Assembly (NCBI GenBank): GCA_016713565.1
Contig: JADJOX010000006.1
Location: 1-64,000, forward strand
Length of the DNA stretch: 64,000 nucleotides
Source of the DNA: Ignavibacteriota bacterium
GTDB taxonomy: Bacteria > Bacteroidota > Ignavibacteria > Ignavibacteriales > Melioribacteraceae
Direction: 5' to 3'
Below the pieces are notes generated by a model. That model had not been told where the DNA came from. It made no database searches and worked only from the letters and a program-made list of their open reading frames with translations. Of this stretch, positions 43,404-52,464 are shown piece by piece. Made by a program: the position numbers and the translations under genes. Position 1 is the stretch's first letter. Every line of letters starts with the position of its first letter.

Positions 43404-43592
43404 TTGTATAAAGTCAGTATTTATAATTTTATTTCCGAGATTGAATTAGAAAGGAACGGATATATAAATCTTAGAATTGGCTGTTATGACAAAATTAATA
43501 AAGAATTTTACCACGCTTTGGAAATTCCGAATAAAACTGATTTACTTATTTTCATTAAAAACGAAGATGAAAAAATCTACTTCGATAAATAA
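43404..43592 (+). CDS. Short hypothetical protein, possibly a 3' remnant
   Basis: A 62-residue frame with TTG start: 'YKVSIYNFISEIELERNG', 'NLRIGCYDKINKEFYHAL', 'TDLLIFIKNEDEKIYFDK'. The coding-like codon use and upstream in-frame residues (EYDYIQIFNEEED) suggest it is the C-terminal end of a larger protein whose start is lost. No family recognised. Confidence 0.35.
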   Translation: MYKVSIYNFISEIELERNGYINLRIGCYDKINKEFYHALEIPNKTDLLIFIKNEDEKIYFDK

Positions 43593-43692
43593 ATATTACA
43601 TTAACGCATTTATGTTTTGAGATTCCTAATTGTATAGCTTATTTTATCTCAATTTCCTAAATTAGCTTTTAAAATTTTTAGAAAGATTTGTT

Positions 43693-44787
43693 TTGAACAA
43701 AAATAGAGTTATAGTAGCAATGAGCGGAGGAGTAGATTCATCAGTCGCCGCGGCATTATTGAAAAGACAAGGATTTGAAGTAATTGGCATAACAATGAAA
43801 ACTTGGGGCTTTATGGAAGTTGGTGGAGCGCCAAAACATGAATCAGGCTGTTGTTCGTTAGACGCAATTTTCGACGCAAAAAGTATAGCAACAAAATTCG
43901 ATTTTCCTCATTATACGGTTGACTTTACAAAAGCATTTGAAGATACTGTTATTAATGATTTTGTTGAAGAATACCTAAACGGTAGAACTCCTAATCCATG
44001 TGTAATTTGTAACAGAAAAATTAAATGGGAGGAACTGTTAAGCAAAGCCGATTCACTTGATGCTTATTATATTGCAACAGGACACTACGCAAAAGTTGAA
44101 TATAATGATCAAACAGATCGTTATTGTTTAAAGTTAGGTACCGATTCACATAAAGATCAAACTTATGCCTTGTGGGGTTTAACTCAGGAAAGTTTAAGTA
44201 GGACATTGTTTCCATTAAGTCAATTAACAAAACCTGAAGTTCGTAAAATTGCGGAAGAATTAGGTATTAAAACCGCAAATAAACCTGATAGCCAAGAAAT
44301 TTGTTTTGTTGCGGATAATAATTATGAAAGATTTTTACGCGAGAGAATACCAGATGTAATTGACAAAATTGAAAAAGGCGATTTAATTTTTGAAGGTGAA
44401 AAAATTGGAAATCATAAAGGAATTCCATTTTATACAATTGGTCAAAGAAAAGGTTTGGGCATTTCTTTAGGAAAACCGGTTTATGTGAAAGAAATAAATA
44501 AGGAAACAAATTCTGTTGAATTAGGAAACAGCGAAGATCTTTTTGAAGTAAATTTAAAAGCAAACCAAATTAACTATGTGAGTGTGAGTAGTTTAAATGT
44601 CGGCAGCATTGTTAAAGCTAAAATTAGATATTCTGATAAAGGAAGTAAGGCTGAAATACTTAAAGCTGATGAAAATGAAATAATTTTAAAATTTACAGAA
44701 CCCAAAAGGGCAATAACTCCAGGACAATCACTTGCAGTTTATGATGAGCAAGGCTATTTATTGGTTGGAGGAGTAATATTTAAATAA
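43693..44787 (+). CDS. mnmA: tRNA-specific 2-thiouridylase
   Basis: 364 residues. Adds sulfur to U34 of tRNA-Lys, -Glu and -Gln. The PP-loop 'AMSGGVDSSVAAALLKRQG' is at residues 9-27. The catalytic cysteines are in 'NPCVICNRKIKW' and 'DSQEICFVADNNY', with 'YYIATGHYA', 'YTIGQRKGLGI' and the C-terminal 'ITPGQSLAVYDE' beta-barrel domain also present. TTG start at 43693; there is no upstream ATG in frame. Soluble and cytoplasmic. Confidence 0.96.
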   Translation: MNKNRVIVAMSGGVDSSVAAALLKRQGFEVIGITMKTWGFMEVGGAPKHESGCCSLDAIFDAKSIATKFDFPHYTVDFTKAFEDTVINDFVEEYLNGRTPNPCVICNRKIKWEELLSKADSLDAYYIATGHYAKVEYNDQTDRYCLKLGTDSHKDQTYALWGLTQESLSRTLFPLSQLTKPEVRKIAEELGIKTANKPDSQEICFVADNNYERFLRERIPDVIDKIEKGDLIFEGEKIGNHKGIPFYTIGQRKGLGISLGKPVYVKEINKETNSVELGNSEDLFEVNLKANQINYVSVSSLNVGSIVKAKIRYSDKGSKAEILKADENEIILKFTEPKRAITPGQSLAVYDEQGYLLVGGVIFK

Positions 44788-44813
44788 AATTATTTTACTG
44801 ATTGATATATTTT

Positions 44814-45355
44814 ATGGAGAAAAGTTCGAACATCAAAATTTACATAATGGCGTTTTAAATGCAAGAGTCCTTTTATTAAACCAAAGTTATGAACCGCTTA
44901 TATTATGCTCGGCTAAAAAAGCTGTTGTCCTAATTTACTTGAGAAAGGCAGAAATAATAAAAGAGAATCCTAAACTTTCTGTAAGATCAGTAACAACCGT
45001 ACTTCCTTGGCCTAGTGTAATTAGACTTAAAACATATGTAAGAATTCCCCACAGCAATATAAATCTTACCAGAAAAAATATTTTACGAAGAGATAACCAT
45101 AAATGCGCATATTGTGGAAGAGGTGATTTGGCGTTTACTGTAGATCATATAATTCCTAAAGCGCACGGCGGAAAAGATACCTGGGAAAATTTAGTTACAG
45201 CGTGTCTGCCATGTAATAATAGAAAGGGCGATAGAACACCAGATGAAGCTAATATGATTTTAAAAATTAAACCGCATAAACCAAATCATATTATGTTTAT
45301 CCTAAATTCGATCAGTAGAATTGATGACAACTGGAAACCTTATCTTTTTCAATAA
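44814..45355 (+). pseudogene. HNH endonuclease-domain protein with one-base frameshift
   Basis: ATG at 44814 gives MEKKFEHQNLHNGVLNARVL followed by 'LL', then a frame break. One A added to 'TTAACC' at 44877-44882 restores the family start 'NQSYEPLILCSAKKAVVLIYL'. The remainder is intact: 'RKAEIIKENP', 'RRDNHKCAYCGRGDLAFTVDHIIPKAHGG', 'ENLVTACLPCNNRKGDRTP'. Zinc-binding Cys pairs (CAYC, CLPC) and the catalytic His of 'VDHIIP' are visible. This group of HNH proteins with the 'NQSYEPL' N-terminus is widespread and chromosomal, function uncertain. Without the correction a truncated protein could start at TTG 44939. Confidence 0.82.
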
Positions 45356-45487
45356 CAAATAAAAATTTCGATTATAATGATTAACACTAATATTAATATG
45401 ACATTAAGGTATTGTTATTCATATTATTATTGAATAGTTTAATTAATATAAAATATGAATTTTAATAAAAATTTTGGATGCAGAAAA

Positions 45488-47644
45488 ATGAAAAACATTA
45501 GACTTTTTATAATGATATTTATTTTGTCCTTTAACAATTTATTTTCATACGGCTATCTTTACGTTAATAATCCCAAAGGTTGGTTTTGGGGCCAAGGAAC
45601 AATTGATGAAGCTATAATTTCAATTCAACCTAAAGGGATGTATGTTGAGTATGGTTTTTATTTAACGTTTTCAGCGAAAAATTATTATGGTCTTACAAAC
45701 CAAGATACTTTGGAAGCGGTTTATGATTTTGACTTACCCGATAACTCAATTGTTACGGATTCATGGCTTTGGATTGGAGAAGATATTATTAGAGGAAAAA
45801 TATTAGATAGATGGACTGCCTCTCAGATATATGAAGGAATAGTAAATAGAAGAAGAGATCCTTCCGTGCTTTATAAGCAGTACGAAAATCATTATCAATT
45901 AAAAGTTTATCCGTTGCCAGCAAATGAATCGAGAAAAATTAAACTGACTTTTTTAGTACCAGCTGTTTGGAGTTCAAAATTTGTTGAATCTTCAATACCA
46001 ATTGAACTTTTAAAAGCCGGATATATCGGGTTCAATAATGTTTTTATTATTAATAGAAACAGTAAGGAATGGAAAAATCCTAAATTGCTTGAATTTCCTG
46101 AAAAAAACTTTGAGCAAAAATATGATGAAAAGTTAGGTAATTATTTTGAGACAAGTTTTTCGAGCTCAGAGCTACAAAACAAATCTGCAATAAATTTTAT
46201 TGTAGATGCGCCGTTTAATAATGGTTTGTATTTAAGCAAATTTGAAGGTAAAGATGAAAATCTATATCAATTGGCATATTTACCAGCATCAAATATTTCA
46301 ATTCAAAATCAAAAAAGAGCCGCTATTCTAGTTGACTTTGATGCTTCAAAAACTTCTTTATCAAAGGAAGAAATTTTGCAAAGTATTAAAACATTGCTTT
46401 ATAATCAATTTAATGAAAATGATTATTTTAATATTATTTTTTCAAATCTATCAATAAATAGATTGAGCGAAAATTGGATCAAAGCTGACAGCTCAACCAT
46501 AAATAGTGTCTTTAATAATATTTCATCAAATAATCTTTCAAATTACAGCAATCTGCCGGCACTTCTTTCTAATGGAATAAACTTCATCAATACATCTGAA
46601 GGAAATGGTGAAATTATTTTACTTGCAAATTCAGAACAAGTTGGTGAAAGCGAAGTTGCAAATGATTTAATTAAAGATTTATCCGATATGATGGACAAAG
46701 AGATTAAAATTAACATTGGTGATTATATTGAAAACAACTACAATTGGTATTACATTAACAATAGAAGTTATAGAGGGAATGAATATTTTTATGAAAATTT
46801 ATCTAGAATAACCGGAGGTAATTTTAAGCGAGTTGACTATAACTATTCATATAATACAATGGTGAATGAGATATTTGAATCACTTGGAATTTTGATTTCA
46901 TCTTATGATTTGCATACTTCAATGAGTAATGGATTTTGTTTTGGCAGAATAAATCAAAATGTAGCGGATAAACCGATTTATTTAAATACTCCGATAATCC
47001 AAGTTGGTAAATATTCCGGAGATTTTCCTTTTAAAATTGAATTTAACGGATTATATAATAACACACCATTTTCTGAAAAATTTGAGTTTAATGCTGATGA
47101 AATTCGAACTGGAGATTCTGTTACCGCCGCTATTTGGGCTGGCAATTTTATAAATAATTTGGAACAAGATAACAATTATTATTATCTGACAAATGATGAA
47201 ATTAATGAAATTATTGATTTCAGTATAAAGAATAGAGTGTTATCATATTATACGGCATTTCTGTGTTTGGAACCTTCACTTGGTGGCGAAATATTTTATC
47301 TCGCGGAAGATGAGTCAGATTTAGTTAACGATATTAAAGTTACCGACGAAACACAAGCGGATACATTGTTTCAGGCTTACCCAAATCCCTTTAACAATGA
47401 AACAAATATTAAGATAAGATTAGGCAAAAAAATAGATCCGGAAAGTGCGACATTTAAAATTTATAATGTCCTAGGACAAGTTGTAAAAACATTTCAGCCA
47501 AATAACAAATTTGAATCAAATGAATTTGAATTTTTATGGAATGGATTGAACGATAACAACTCAACAATTGCAAGCGGTAATTACTTTTTTGTGATGAATT
47601 ATAAAGGAAAAGTAAGAACATTGAAATTAGCTTTAGTAAAATAA
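45488..47644 (+). CDS. VIT-domain secreted protein with T9SS sorting domain
   Basis: About 718 residues from MKNIRLFIMIF (an earlier ATG at 45455 adds 11 residues). After a signal peptide there is an inter-alpha-trypsin VIT domain ('FYLTFSAKNYYGLTNQDTLE', 'DRWTASQIYEGIVNRRRDP', 'LPANESRKIKLTF'), then a domain with VWA-like layout ('KRAAILVDFDASKTS', 'NYSNLPALLSNGINF', 'ISSYDLHTSMSNG') whose MIDAS residues I cannot confirm. The tail 'FQAYPNPFNNETNIKIRL' to 'LKLALVK' is a T9SS sorting domain. VIT/VWA proteins are surface receptors or adhesins in other bacteria. The GH5 gene follows after 3 bp. Confidence 0.85.
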   Translation: MKNIRLFIMIFILSFNNLFSYGYLYVNNPKGWFWGQGTIDEAIISIQPKGMYVEYGFYLTFSAKNYYGLTNQDTLEAVYDFDLPDNSIVTDSWLWIGEDIIRGKILDRWTASQIYEGIVNRRRDPSVLYKQYENHYQLKVYPLPANESRKIKLTFLVPAVWSSKFVESSIPIELLKAGYIGFNNVFIINRNSKEWKNPKLLEFPEKNFEQKYDEKLGNYFETSFSSSELQNKSAINFIVDAPFNNGLYLSKFEGKDENLYQLAYLPASNISIQNQKRAAILVDFDASKTSLSKEEILQSIKTLLYNQFNENDYFNIIFSNLSINRLSENWIKADSSTINSVFNNISSNNLSNYSNLPALLSNGINFINTSEGNGEIILLANSEQVGESEVANDLIKDLSDMMDKEIKINIGDYIENNYNWYYINNRSYRGNEYFYENLSRITGGNFKRVDYNYSYNTMVNEIFESLGILISSYDLHTSMSNGFCFGRINQNVADKPIYLNTPIIQVGKYSGDFPFKIEFNGLYNNTPFSEKFEFNADEIRTGDSVTAAIWAGNFINNLEQDNNYYYLTNDEINEIIDFSIKNRVLSYYTAFLCLEPSLGGEIFYLAEDESDLVNDIKVTDETQADTLFQAYPNPFNNETNIKIRLGKKIDPESATFKIYNVLGQVVKTFQPNNKFESNEFEFLWNGLNDNNSTIASGNYFFVMNYKGKVRTLKLALVK

Positions 47645-47647
47645 ATA

Positions 47648-49240
47648 ATGAAAATTTTATTTATTTCCTTTTTAATTACGACAAATATATTTTGCCAAAA
47701 TCATTTTAGCAAAGGAGTAAACCTAACAAATTGGTTTCAAGTAGAAAATTCTGTCCAAATTGATTTTACTAAATTTACAAAGGATGACTTCAAATACCTT
47801 AAATCTATTGGGTGCGATGTTGTTCGTATTCCAATAAATTTTCAGGCAATGACAGATAAGAACAATAATTATAATGTTGATAACTATTTACTTTTTCTTT
47901 TGGATAATGTTTGCGACTGGGCAGAGGAATTAAATTTAAACATTATTATAGATAATCATCCTTTCAGAAAAGATATAACAAATGAGAATTATGCCGAAAT
48001 TTTAACTCCTATATGGAAACAGCTAAGTAAACATTTTAAAGATAGATCAAATTTAATTTATTACGAAATTTTAAATGAACCGCATGGAATTGATAATTCC
48101 ATGTGGAATAAGATTCAGACTAATGTAGTTAGAGAAATTAGAAAAATTGATAATGCTCATACAATTATTATTGGAGCTGCTGAATTTTATAGTTACGATC
48201 TTTTAAATTCACTTGAACTTTTAAACGATGAAAATATCATTTATACATTTCATTTTTACGATCCGTTTTTATTTACTCATCAAGGATCCGGCTGGGTTAA
48301 TCCATCAATGGATAAAATAAAAAATATTCCTTTCCCGTATAGTAAAAGCAACCTGCCGAATTTAGATTTTTCGTATAAGAATACGTGGATCCAAAATATT
48401 TATAATCGCTATAATATTGAGGGAAGTGTTGTACATATAAAAAATTTACTTAATAAAATTTCACAATTTGGAAAATCAAAAAATGTAAAGTTATTCTGCG
48501 GTGAGTTTGGTGTATTAAATTACAGTGTAAATAATTCAGATAGAAATTTTTGGTATAAAATTGTTTCGGAATCTTTAACAAATGCGGATATCGCTTGGAC
48601 TGTATGGGATTTTAATGGCGATTTCGGAATGTTTGATCATAACCAAAAAATTAATAAAAATCTTTTTGAATCTTTAAGTTTTAGTCCCAATGAATATAGA
48701 ATAGTTATTTCGAATGTAAACAAAATAAAAATATTTTCTGATTTTACTGAAAAGGGAATAAAGCCGATAAGATCATCTGATGCAAAAAATTTATTATTTT
48801 CGAATACAATTACAGCCGAAGGAAAATATTCTATTCAATGGGAAAATCCGGAAAGATATTCAAATTTAAGTTTTGACTTCTTACCAAATTTAGATTTGGA
48901 TGATTTTGTTAATAAAGCTGCGCTTGTATTCTCAATTAAATTTACTAATGATTCAAAGATTGACGTACGGTTGATAGATTCAAAAAATAATAATAGAAAT
49001 GATCACTCATGGCGAAGAAGATTTACAATTACTTCCAATGATTTGAATAAATGGCAAAAAATCAGAATTCCGCTCAATCAATTTGAGGAAAATGGAGCAT
49101 TTGAGAATGGGAAATGGTTAATGCCCGAAAATAAGTTTGATTGGAAGGATATTGATAAATTAGAATTCGTTGCAGAACATGAATCATTATTTGGTAAAAC
49201 AATTTATTTGGATGACATTCAAATATTATTAAATGATTAA
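47648..49240 (+). CDS. Secreted glycoside hydrolase family 5 with C-terminal carbohydrate-binding-like domain
   Basis: 530 residues with signal peptide ('KILFISFLITTNIFCQ'). GH5 TIM barrel (cellulase-like): 'KGVNLTNWFQVE', 'GCDVVRIPINF', 'LNIIIDNHPFRK', acid/base Glu in 'YYEILNEPHGI' (E144), 'TFHFYDPFLFTHQG', and nucleophile Glu in 'FCGEFGVLNYS' (E286), followed by 'WTVWDFNGDFGMFD'. From about 360 a beta-sandwich of CBM11-like type ('ALVFSIKFTNDSKIDVRLID', 'WQKIRIPLNQFEENGA', 'IYLDDIQILL') follows. Probably degrades beta-glucan or cellulose. No T9SS tail, so it may stay periplasmic. Confidence 0.9.
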   Translation: MKILFISFLITTNIFCQNHFSKGVNLTNWFQVENSVQIDFTKFTKDDFKYLKSIGCDVVRIPINFQAMTDKNNNYNVDNYLLFLLDNVCDWAEELNLNIIIDNHPFRKDITNENYAEILTPIWKQLSKHFKDRSNLIYYEILNEPHGIDNSMWNKIQTNVVREIRKIDNAHTIIIGAAEFYSYDLLNSLELLNDENIIYTFHFYDPFLFTHQGSGWVNPSMDKIKNIPFPYSKSNLPNLDFSYKNTWIQNIYNRYNIEGSVVHIKNLLNKISQFGKSKNVKLFCGEFGVLNYSVNNSDRNFWYKIVSESLTNADIAWTVWDFNGDFGMFDHNQKINKNLFESLSFSPNEYRIVISNVNKIKIFSDFTEKGIKPIRSSDAKNLLFSNTITAEGKYSIQWENPERYSNLSFDFLPNLDLDDFVNKAALVFSIKFTNDSKIDVRLIDSKNNNRNDHSWRRRFTITSNDLNKWQKIRIPLNQFEENGAFENGKWLMPENKFDWKDIDKLEFVAEHESLFGKTIYLDDIQILLND

Positions 49241-49399
49241 AACATTTTATTTTTTAATAAATTTATCAAAATCCTCTACTTTCAGCGCATAAAAATGTTG
49301 TATTACAAAAAAAGAAGTTCAACACTTTTCTAAAATTTTATTAAACAATTTTTGTAATTTTGGTTCTCTATTTTAATTAATATAAATACCGGAAATTTT

Positions 49400-50383
49400 G
49401 TGGAAATTAAGAAAAGAATTCTAAGCGGAATGAGACCAACAGGAAAATTACATCTTGGTCATTTTGTCGGTGCCTTGGAAAATTGGGTAAAACTTCAAAA
49501 CGAATATGACAGCTTTCACTTAATTGCTGATCTTCACGTTTTAACAACGCAACTTGAAACGGATCAAATTTACCAAAATACAATAGATATGGTAATTGAT
49601 TGGCTAGCAGTTGGATTAGATCCTCAAAAAGCTCCAATTTTTAGGCAATCTAAAATAAAAGAGCATTGTGAATTGTTTTTAATTTTTTCTATGTTGGTTA
49701 CAAAAGCCAGACTAGAACGTAATCCAACTTTAAAAGATCAAGTTAGAGATTTAAATATTGAAAATATTATTTACGGACATTTAGGATATCCGGTTTTACA
49801 ATCAGCCGATATTTTGCTGTACAAAGGCGAATTTGTTCCTGTTGGCGAAGATCAAGTGCCTCATGTTGAAATTACAAGAGAAATTGCGCGAAAATTCAAT
49901 AATCAATATGGATTTGTTTTTGAAGAACCCAAGCCATTGCTTACTTCTTTTTCAAGATTAGTTGGTTTGGATGGTGACGCAAAAATGAGTAAATCATTAG
50001 GGAACACAATTCTTCTTTCAGATGAACCGCAAGAAGTTATTAACAAATTAAAAAAAGCAAAAACCGATCCCAATAAATTACGAAAAAACGATCCTGGAAA
50101 CCCTGATATTTGTTTGGTTTTCAGTTATCATAAAAAGTTCAATGAATCGGAAATACCTGAAATTGATGTCGGCTGCAGAAGCGGAGCGTTAGGCTGTGTT
50201 GACTGCAAAATGAAATGTGCGGCAAAAATGAACTTATTTTTAAGTCCGATTCTTGAAAAAAGAAAAGAGCTTGAAAATAATATAAGTCAAGTTGAAGAGA
50301 TAATTAATAATGGTGAATCAAGAGCAAGAGTTGTTGCGCAAAATACAATGCATGAAGTAAGAGAAGCAATGAAGTTGGGATAA
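49400..50383 (+). CDS. trpS: Tryptophanyl-tRNA synthetase
   Basis: 327 residues, class I synthetase. 'SGMRPTGKLHLGHFVGALENW' carries the HIGH-like motif at its G-H-F, and 'DGDAKMSKSLGN' the KMSKS loop. 'GEDQVPHVEITREIARKFN' fits TrpRS. A Cys-rich stretch near 258-275 ('CRSGALGCVDCKMKC') may bind metal. GTG start at 49400, no upstream ATG in frame. The scpA gene follows 3 bp after its stop. Confidence 0.96.
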   Translation: MEIKKRILSGMRPTGKLHLGHFVGALENWVKLQNEYDSFHLIADLHVLTTQLETDQIYQNTIDMVIDWLAVGLDPQKAPIFRQSKIKEHCELFLIFSMLVTKARLERNPTLKDQVRDLNIENIIYGHLGYPVLQSADILLYKGEFVPVGEDQVPHVEITREIARKFNNQYGFVFEEPKPLLTSFSRLVGLDGDAKMSKSLGNTILLSDEPQEVINKLKKAKTDPNKLRKNDPGNPDICLVFSYHKKFNESEIPEIDVGCRSGALGCVDCKMKCAAKMNLFLSPILEKRKELENNISQVEEIINNGESRARVVAQNTMHEVREAMKLG

Positions 50384-50386
50384 AAT

Positions 50387-51106
50387 TTGTATAAAATAAA
50401 ATTAAATACATTTGAAGGTCCGCTTGATCTTCTATTATTTTTTATACGAAGGGATGAACTGGATATTTATGATATTCCCATTTCTCGGATTACTAAGGAA
50501 TTTATCGAATATTTAAATCTTTTGGAAAAGTTGGATCTTGAAATTGCGGGTGATTTTTTACTAATGGCGGCAACACTAATGCAAATAAAAGTAAGAATGT
50601 TATTACCGCGTGAAATAGATGAAAAAGGTGAAGCAATTGATCCGCGAATGGATTTGGTAAACGCCTTAATTGAGTACAAAAGATATAAGGAAATGTCGGA
50701 AGAATTTTCATTTTTAGAAGCAAATCATAGAAAAGTTTCTTATCGCGGAAATTATGATAAAGATGAAGTTGTGCATCAAGGTGAAATTGAAATACTTTTG
50801 AAAAATGTAACAATTTATGATTTGATAAAAGCATTCCAAGCTGCAATAATGGAAAAACCCAAACCAGTTTTACATGAAGTTAAAAAACTAAATGTATCTA
50901 TTGACGAACAAATAGATTTTATTTTGAATAAAGTTAAAAAATTTGGTAAAGTCCACTTTTTAGCTTTAGTTAAAGAAATGAAAGAAAAAATTAGAATAGT
51001 TGTTACGTTTATTGCTTTGCTTGAATTGGTTAAAATGGGAAAAATTGGATTGAACGAATCTTCTAAATTTAATGATTTTGAAATTTACGCATTGAACAAT
51101 GGATAA
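50387..51106 (+). CDS. scpA: Segregation and condensation protein A
   Basis: 239 residues. Kleisin subunit of the bacterial SMC condensin. The family start 'FEGPLDLLLFFIRRDELDIYDIPI' is followed by 'AGDFLLMAATLMQIKVRMLLPRE' and the winged-helix C-terminus 'FIALLELVKMGKIGL'. The start codon is TTG at 50387. The 3' end overlaps scpB by 8 bases, the standard scpAB arrangement. It links two SMC heads and recruits ScpB. Confidence 0.93.
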   Translation: MYKIKLNTFEGPLDLLLFFIRRDELDIYDIPISRITKEFIEYLNLLEKLDLEIAGDFLLMAATLMQIKVRMLLPREIDEKGEAIDPRMDLVNALIEYKRYKEMSEEFSFLEANHRKVSYRGNYDKDEVVHQGEIEILLKNVTIYDLIKAFQAAIMEKPKPVLHEVKKLNVSIDEQIDFILNKVKKFGKVHFLALVKEMKEKIRIVVTFIALLELVKMGKIGLNESSKFNDFEIYALNNG

Positions 51107-51752
51107 AATTTATAATTCAATTATAGAAGCACTAATTTTTGCGTCTGACGACCCGATTCCGGCAGATGAAATAATTAAAGCAATAAAAGAAATTGACGGC
51201 GATGATATTTCCATCAATATTGCTGATGTTGATAATTGCGCGAACGAATTAAATGAAAAATATAAAGTTGAAGAATCTTCATTCCATATTTTAAAAATAG
51301 CCGAGGGATTTGTATTTGGGACAAAGCCGGAATACGCAAAATATGTAGGTTATTTATCTACTGAAAAAAGTAAAAGAAGGTTAAGTCAGGCTGCTTTGGA
51401 AACTCTAGCTATTATTGCATACAAACAGCCTATTACAAAACCTGAAATTGAAACAATTAGAGGCGTAAATTCTGATTATATTTTAAATACTCTTTTAGAA
51501 AAAAACTTGGTGACAATTAAAGGCAGAGCGGAATCGATGGGAAGACCATTATTATACGGTACAACTGTCGAGTTTTTAAAATATTTCGGATTAAATAAAA
51601 TAACCGATCTTCCCAAACCAAGAGAAATTGAGGAAATTGTTAAAGACGCCGATTTTATTGAGCAAAAGAGAAAAATTATGATGAATGAAATTGAAGAAAA
51701 TTTAGAACAAGAAATTTTAAATACGAGCGGAAATGATACAGAGATTGAATAA
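51099..51752 (+). CDS. scpB: Segregation and condensation protein B
   Basis: 217 residues. Winged-helix KITE subunit of the SMC-ScpAB complex. The signature 'LSQAALETLAIIAYKQPITKPEIETIRGV' and 'GRAESMGRPLLYGTTVEFLKYFGL' are full matches. The C-terminal 30 residues are acidic and likely unstructured. Overlaps scpA by 8 and rluB by 20 bases, so the three genes are translationally coupled. Confidence 0.94.
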   Translation: MDKIYNSIIEALIFASDDPIPADEIIKAIKEIDGDDISINIADVDNCANELNEKYKVEESSFHILKIAEGFVFGTKPEYAKYVGYLSTEKSKRRLSQAALETLAIIAYKQPITKPEIETIRGVNSDYILNTLLEKNLVTIKGRAESMGRPLLYGTTVEFLKYFGLNKITDLPKPREIEEIVKDADFIEQKRKIMMNEIEENLEQEILNTSGNDTEIE

Positions 51753-52440
51753 ATATTTATCTGAATGCGGAATCGCATCAAGAAGGAAATCCGATTTGCT
51801 GATTCAAGAAGGCAGAGTTAAAGTTAACGGAAAAATTGTTTTTGAACTTGGAATAAAAGTCGATACGGAAAAAGACGAAATTTTAATTGACGGTGAAAAA
51901 AGTAAAGCGCAAAGGAAAATTTATTTTTTGCTTAATAAACCCAAAGGTGTTATTACAACAACAAAAGACGAAAAAGATAGAACTACGGTCGTTGATTTGA
52001 TAAATACTAGAGAGAAGATTTTTCCTGTTGGAAGATTGGATTTTAACACAACCGGACTTTTAATACTTACAAATGACGGCGATTTTTCAAATTATTTAAC
52101 CCATCCCAGAAATGAAATTGAAAGAGAGTATGAAGTTAAATTAGATAAACCTTTGCTGAAAGAACATAGAGAAGAATTGTTAAAGGGAATTTATATTGAA
52201 AAAAGAAAAAGTAAATTTGTAAATATCTCTTTCCCTAAAGAAAATAATTATTTTATTGTTAGAGTAATTACGGTTGAAGGAAGAAATCATTTTGTGAAAA
52301 GAATGTTTGATAATTTTCAATATAACGTTGTTGAATTAAGCAGAATTAGATTCGGTAAACTTACTTTGAAAGATTTGCGAAGAGGCGAAAGCAGAATTTT
52401 AACAGAAAAAGAAATTAAATTTTTAATGAATAAAAATTAA
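51733..52440 (+). CDS. rluB: Ribosomal large-subunit pseudouridine synthase B-like
   Basis: 235 residues. An S4 RNA-binding domain at the N-terminus ('RLNKYLSECGIASRRKSDLLI', 'GRVKVNGKIV') is followed by the RsuA/RluB/E/F catalytic domain. The catalytic Asp is in 'PVGRLDFNTTGLLILTNDG', and 'EREYEVKLDKPL' and 'VTVEGRNHFVKRMF' are also present. It isomerises uridine in 23S rRNA (helix 90 in E. coli RluB). RsuA-type activity on 16S rRNA is the alternative, but the scpAB-rluB order is classical. Confidence 0.92.
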   Translation: MIQRLNKYLSECGIASRRKSDLLIQEGRVKVNGKIVFELGIKVDTEKDEILIDGEKSKAQRKIYFLLNKPKGVITTTKDEKDRTTVVDLINTREKIFPVGRLDFNTTGLLILTNDGDFSNYLTHPRNEIEREYEVKLDKPLLKEHREELLKGIYIEKRKSKFVNISFPKENNYFIVRVITVEGRNHFVKRMFDNFQYNVVELSRIRFGKLTLKDLRRGESRILTEKEIKFLMNKN

Positions 52441-52453
52441 TCTAAAATTTACC

Positions 52454-52460
52454 GGAGGGG
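52454..52460 (+). promoter_or_regulatory. Strong ribosome binding site deciding the TTG start of lysS
   Basis: GGAGGGG ends 4 bases before TTG at 52465, which opens the lysyl-tRNA synthetase frame. The strong Shine-Dalgarno match explains use of TTG in place of ATG. Confidence 0.8.
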
Positions 52461-52464
52461 TAAT

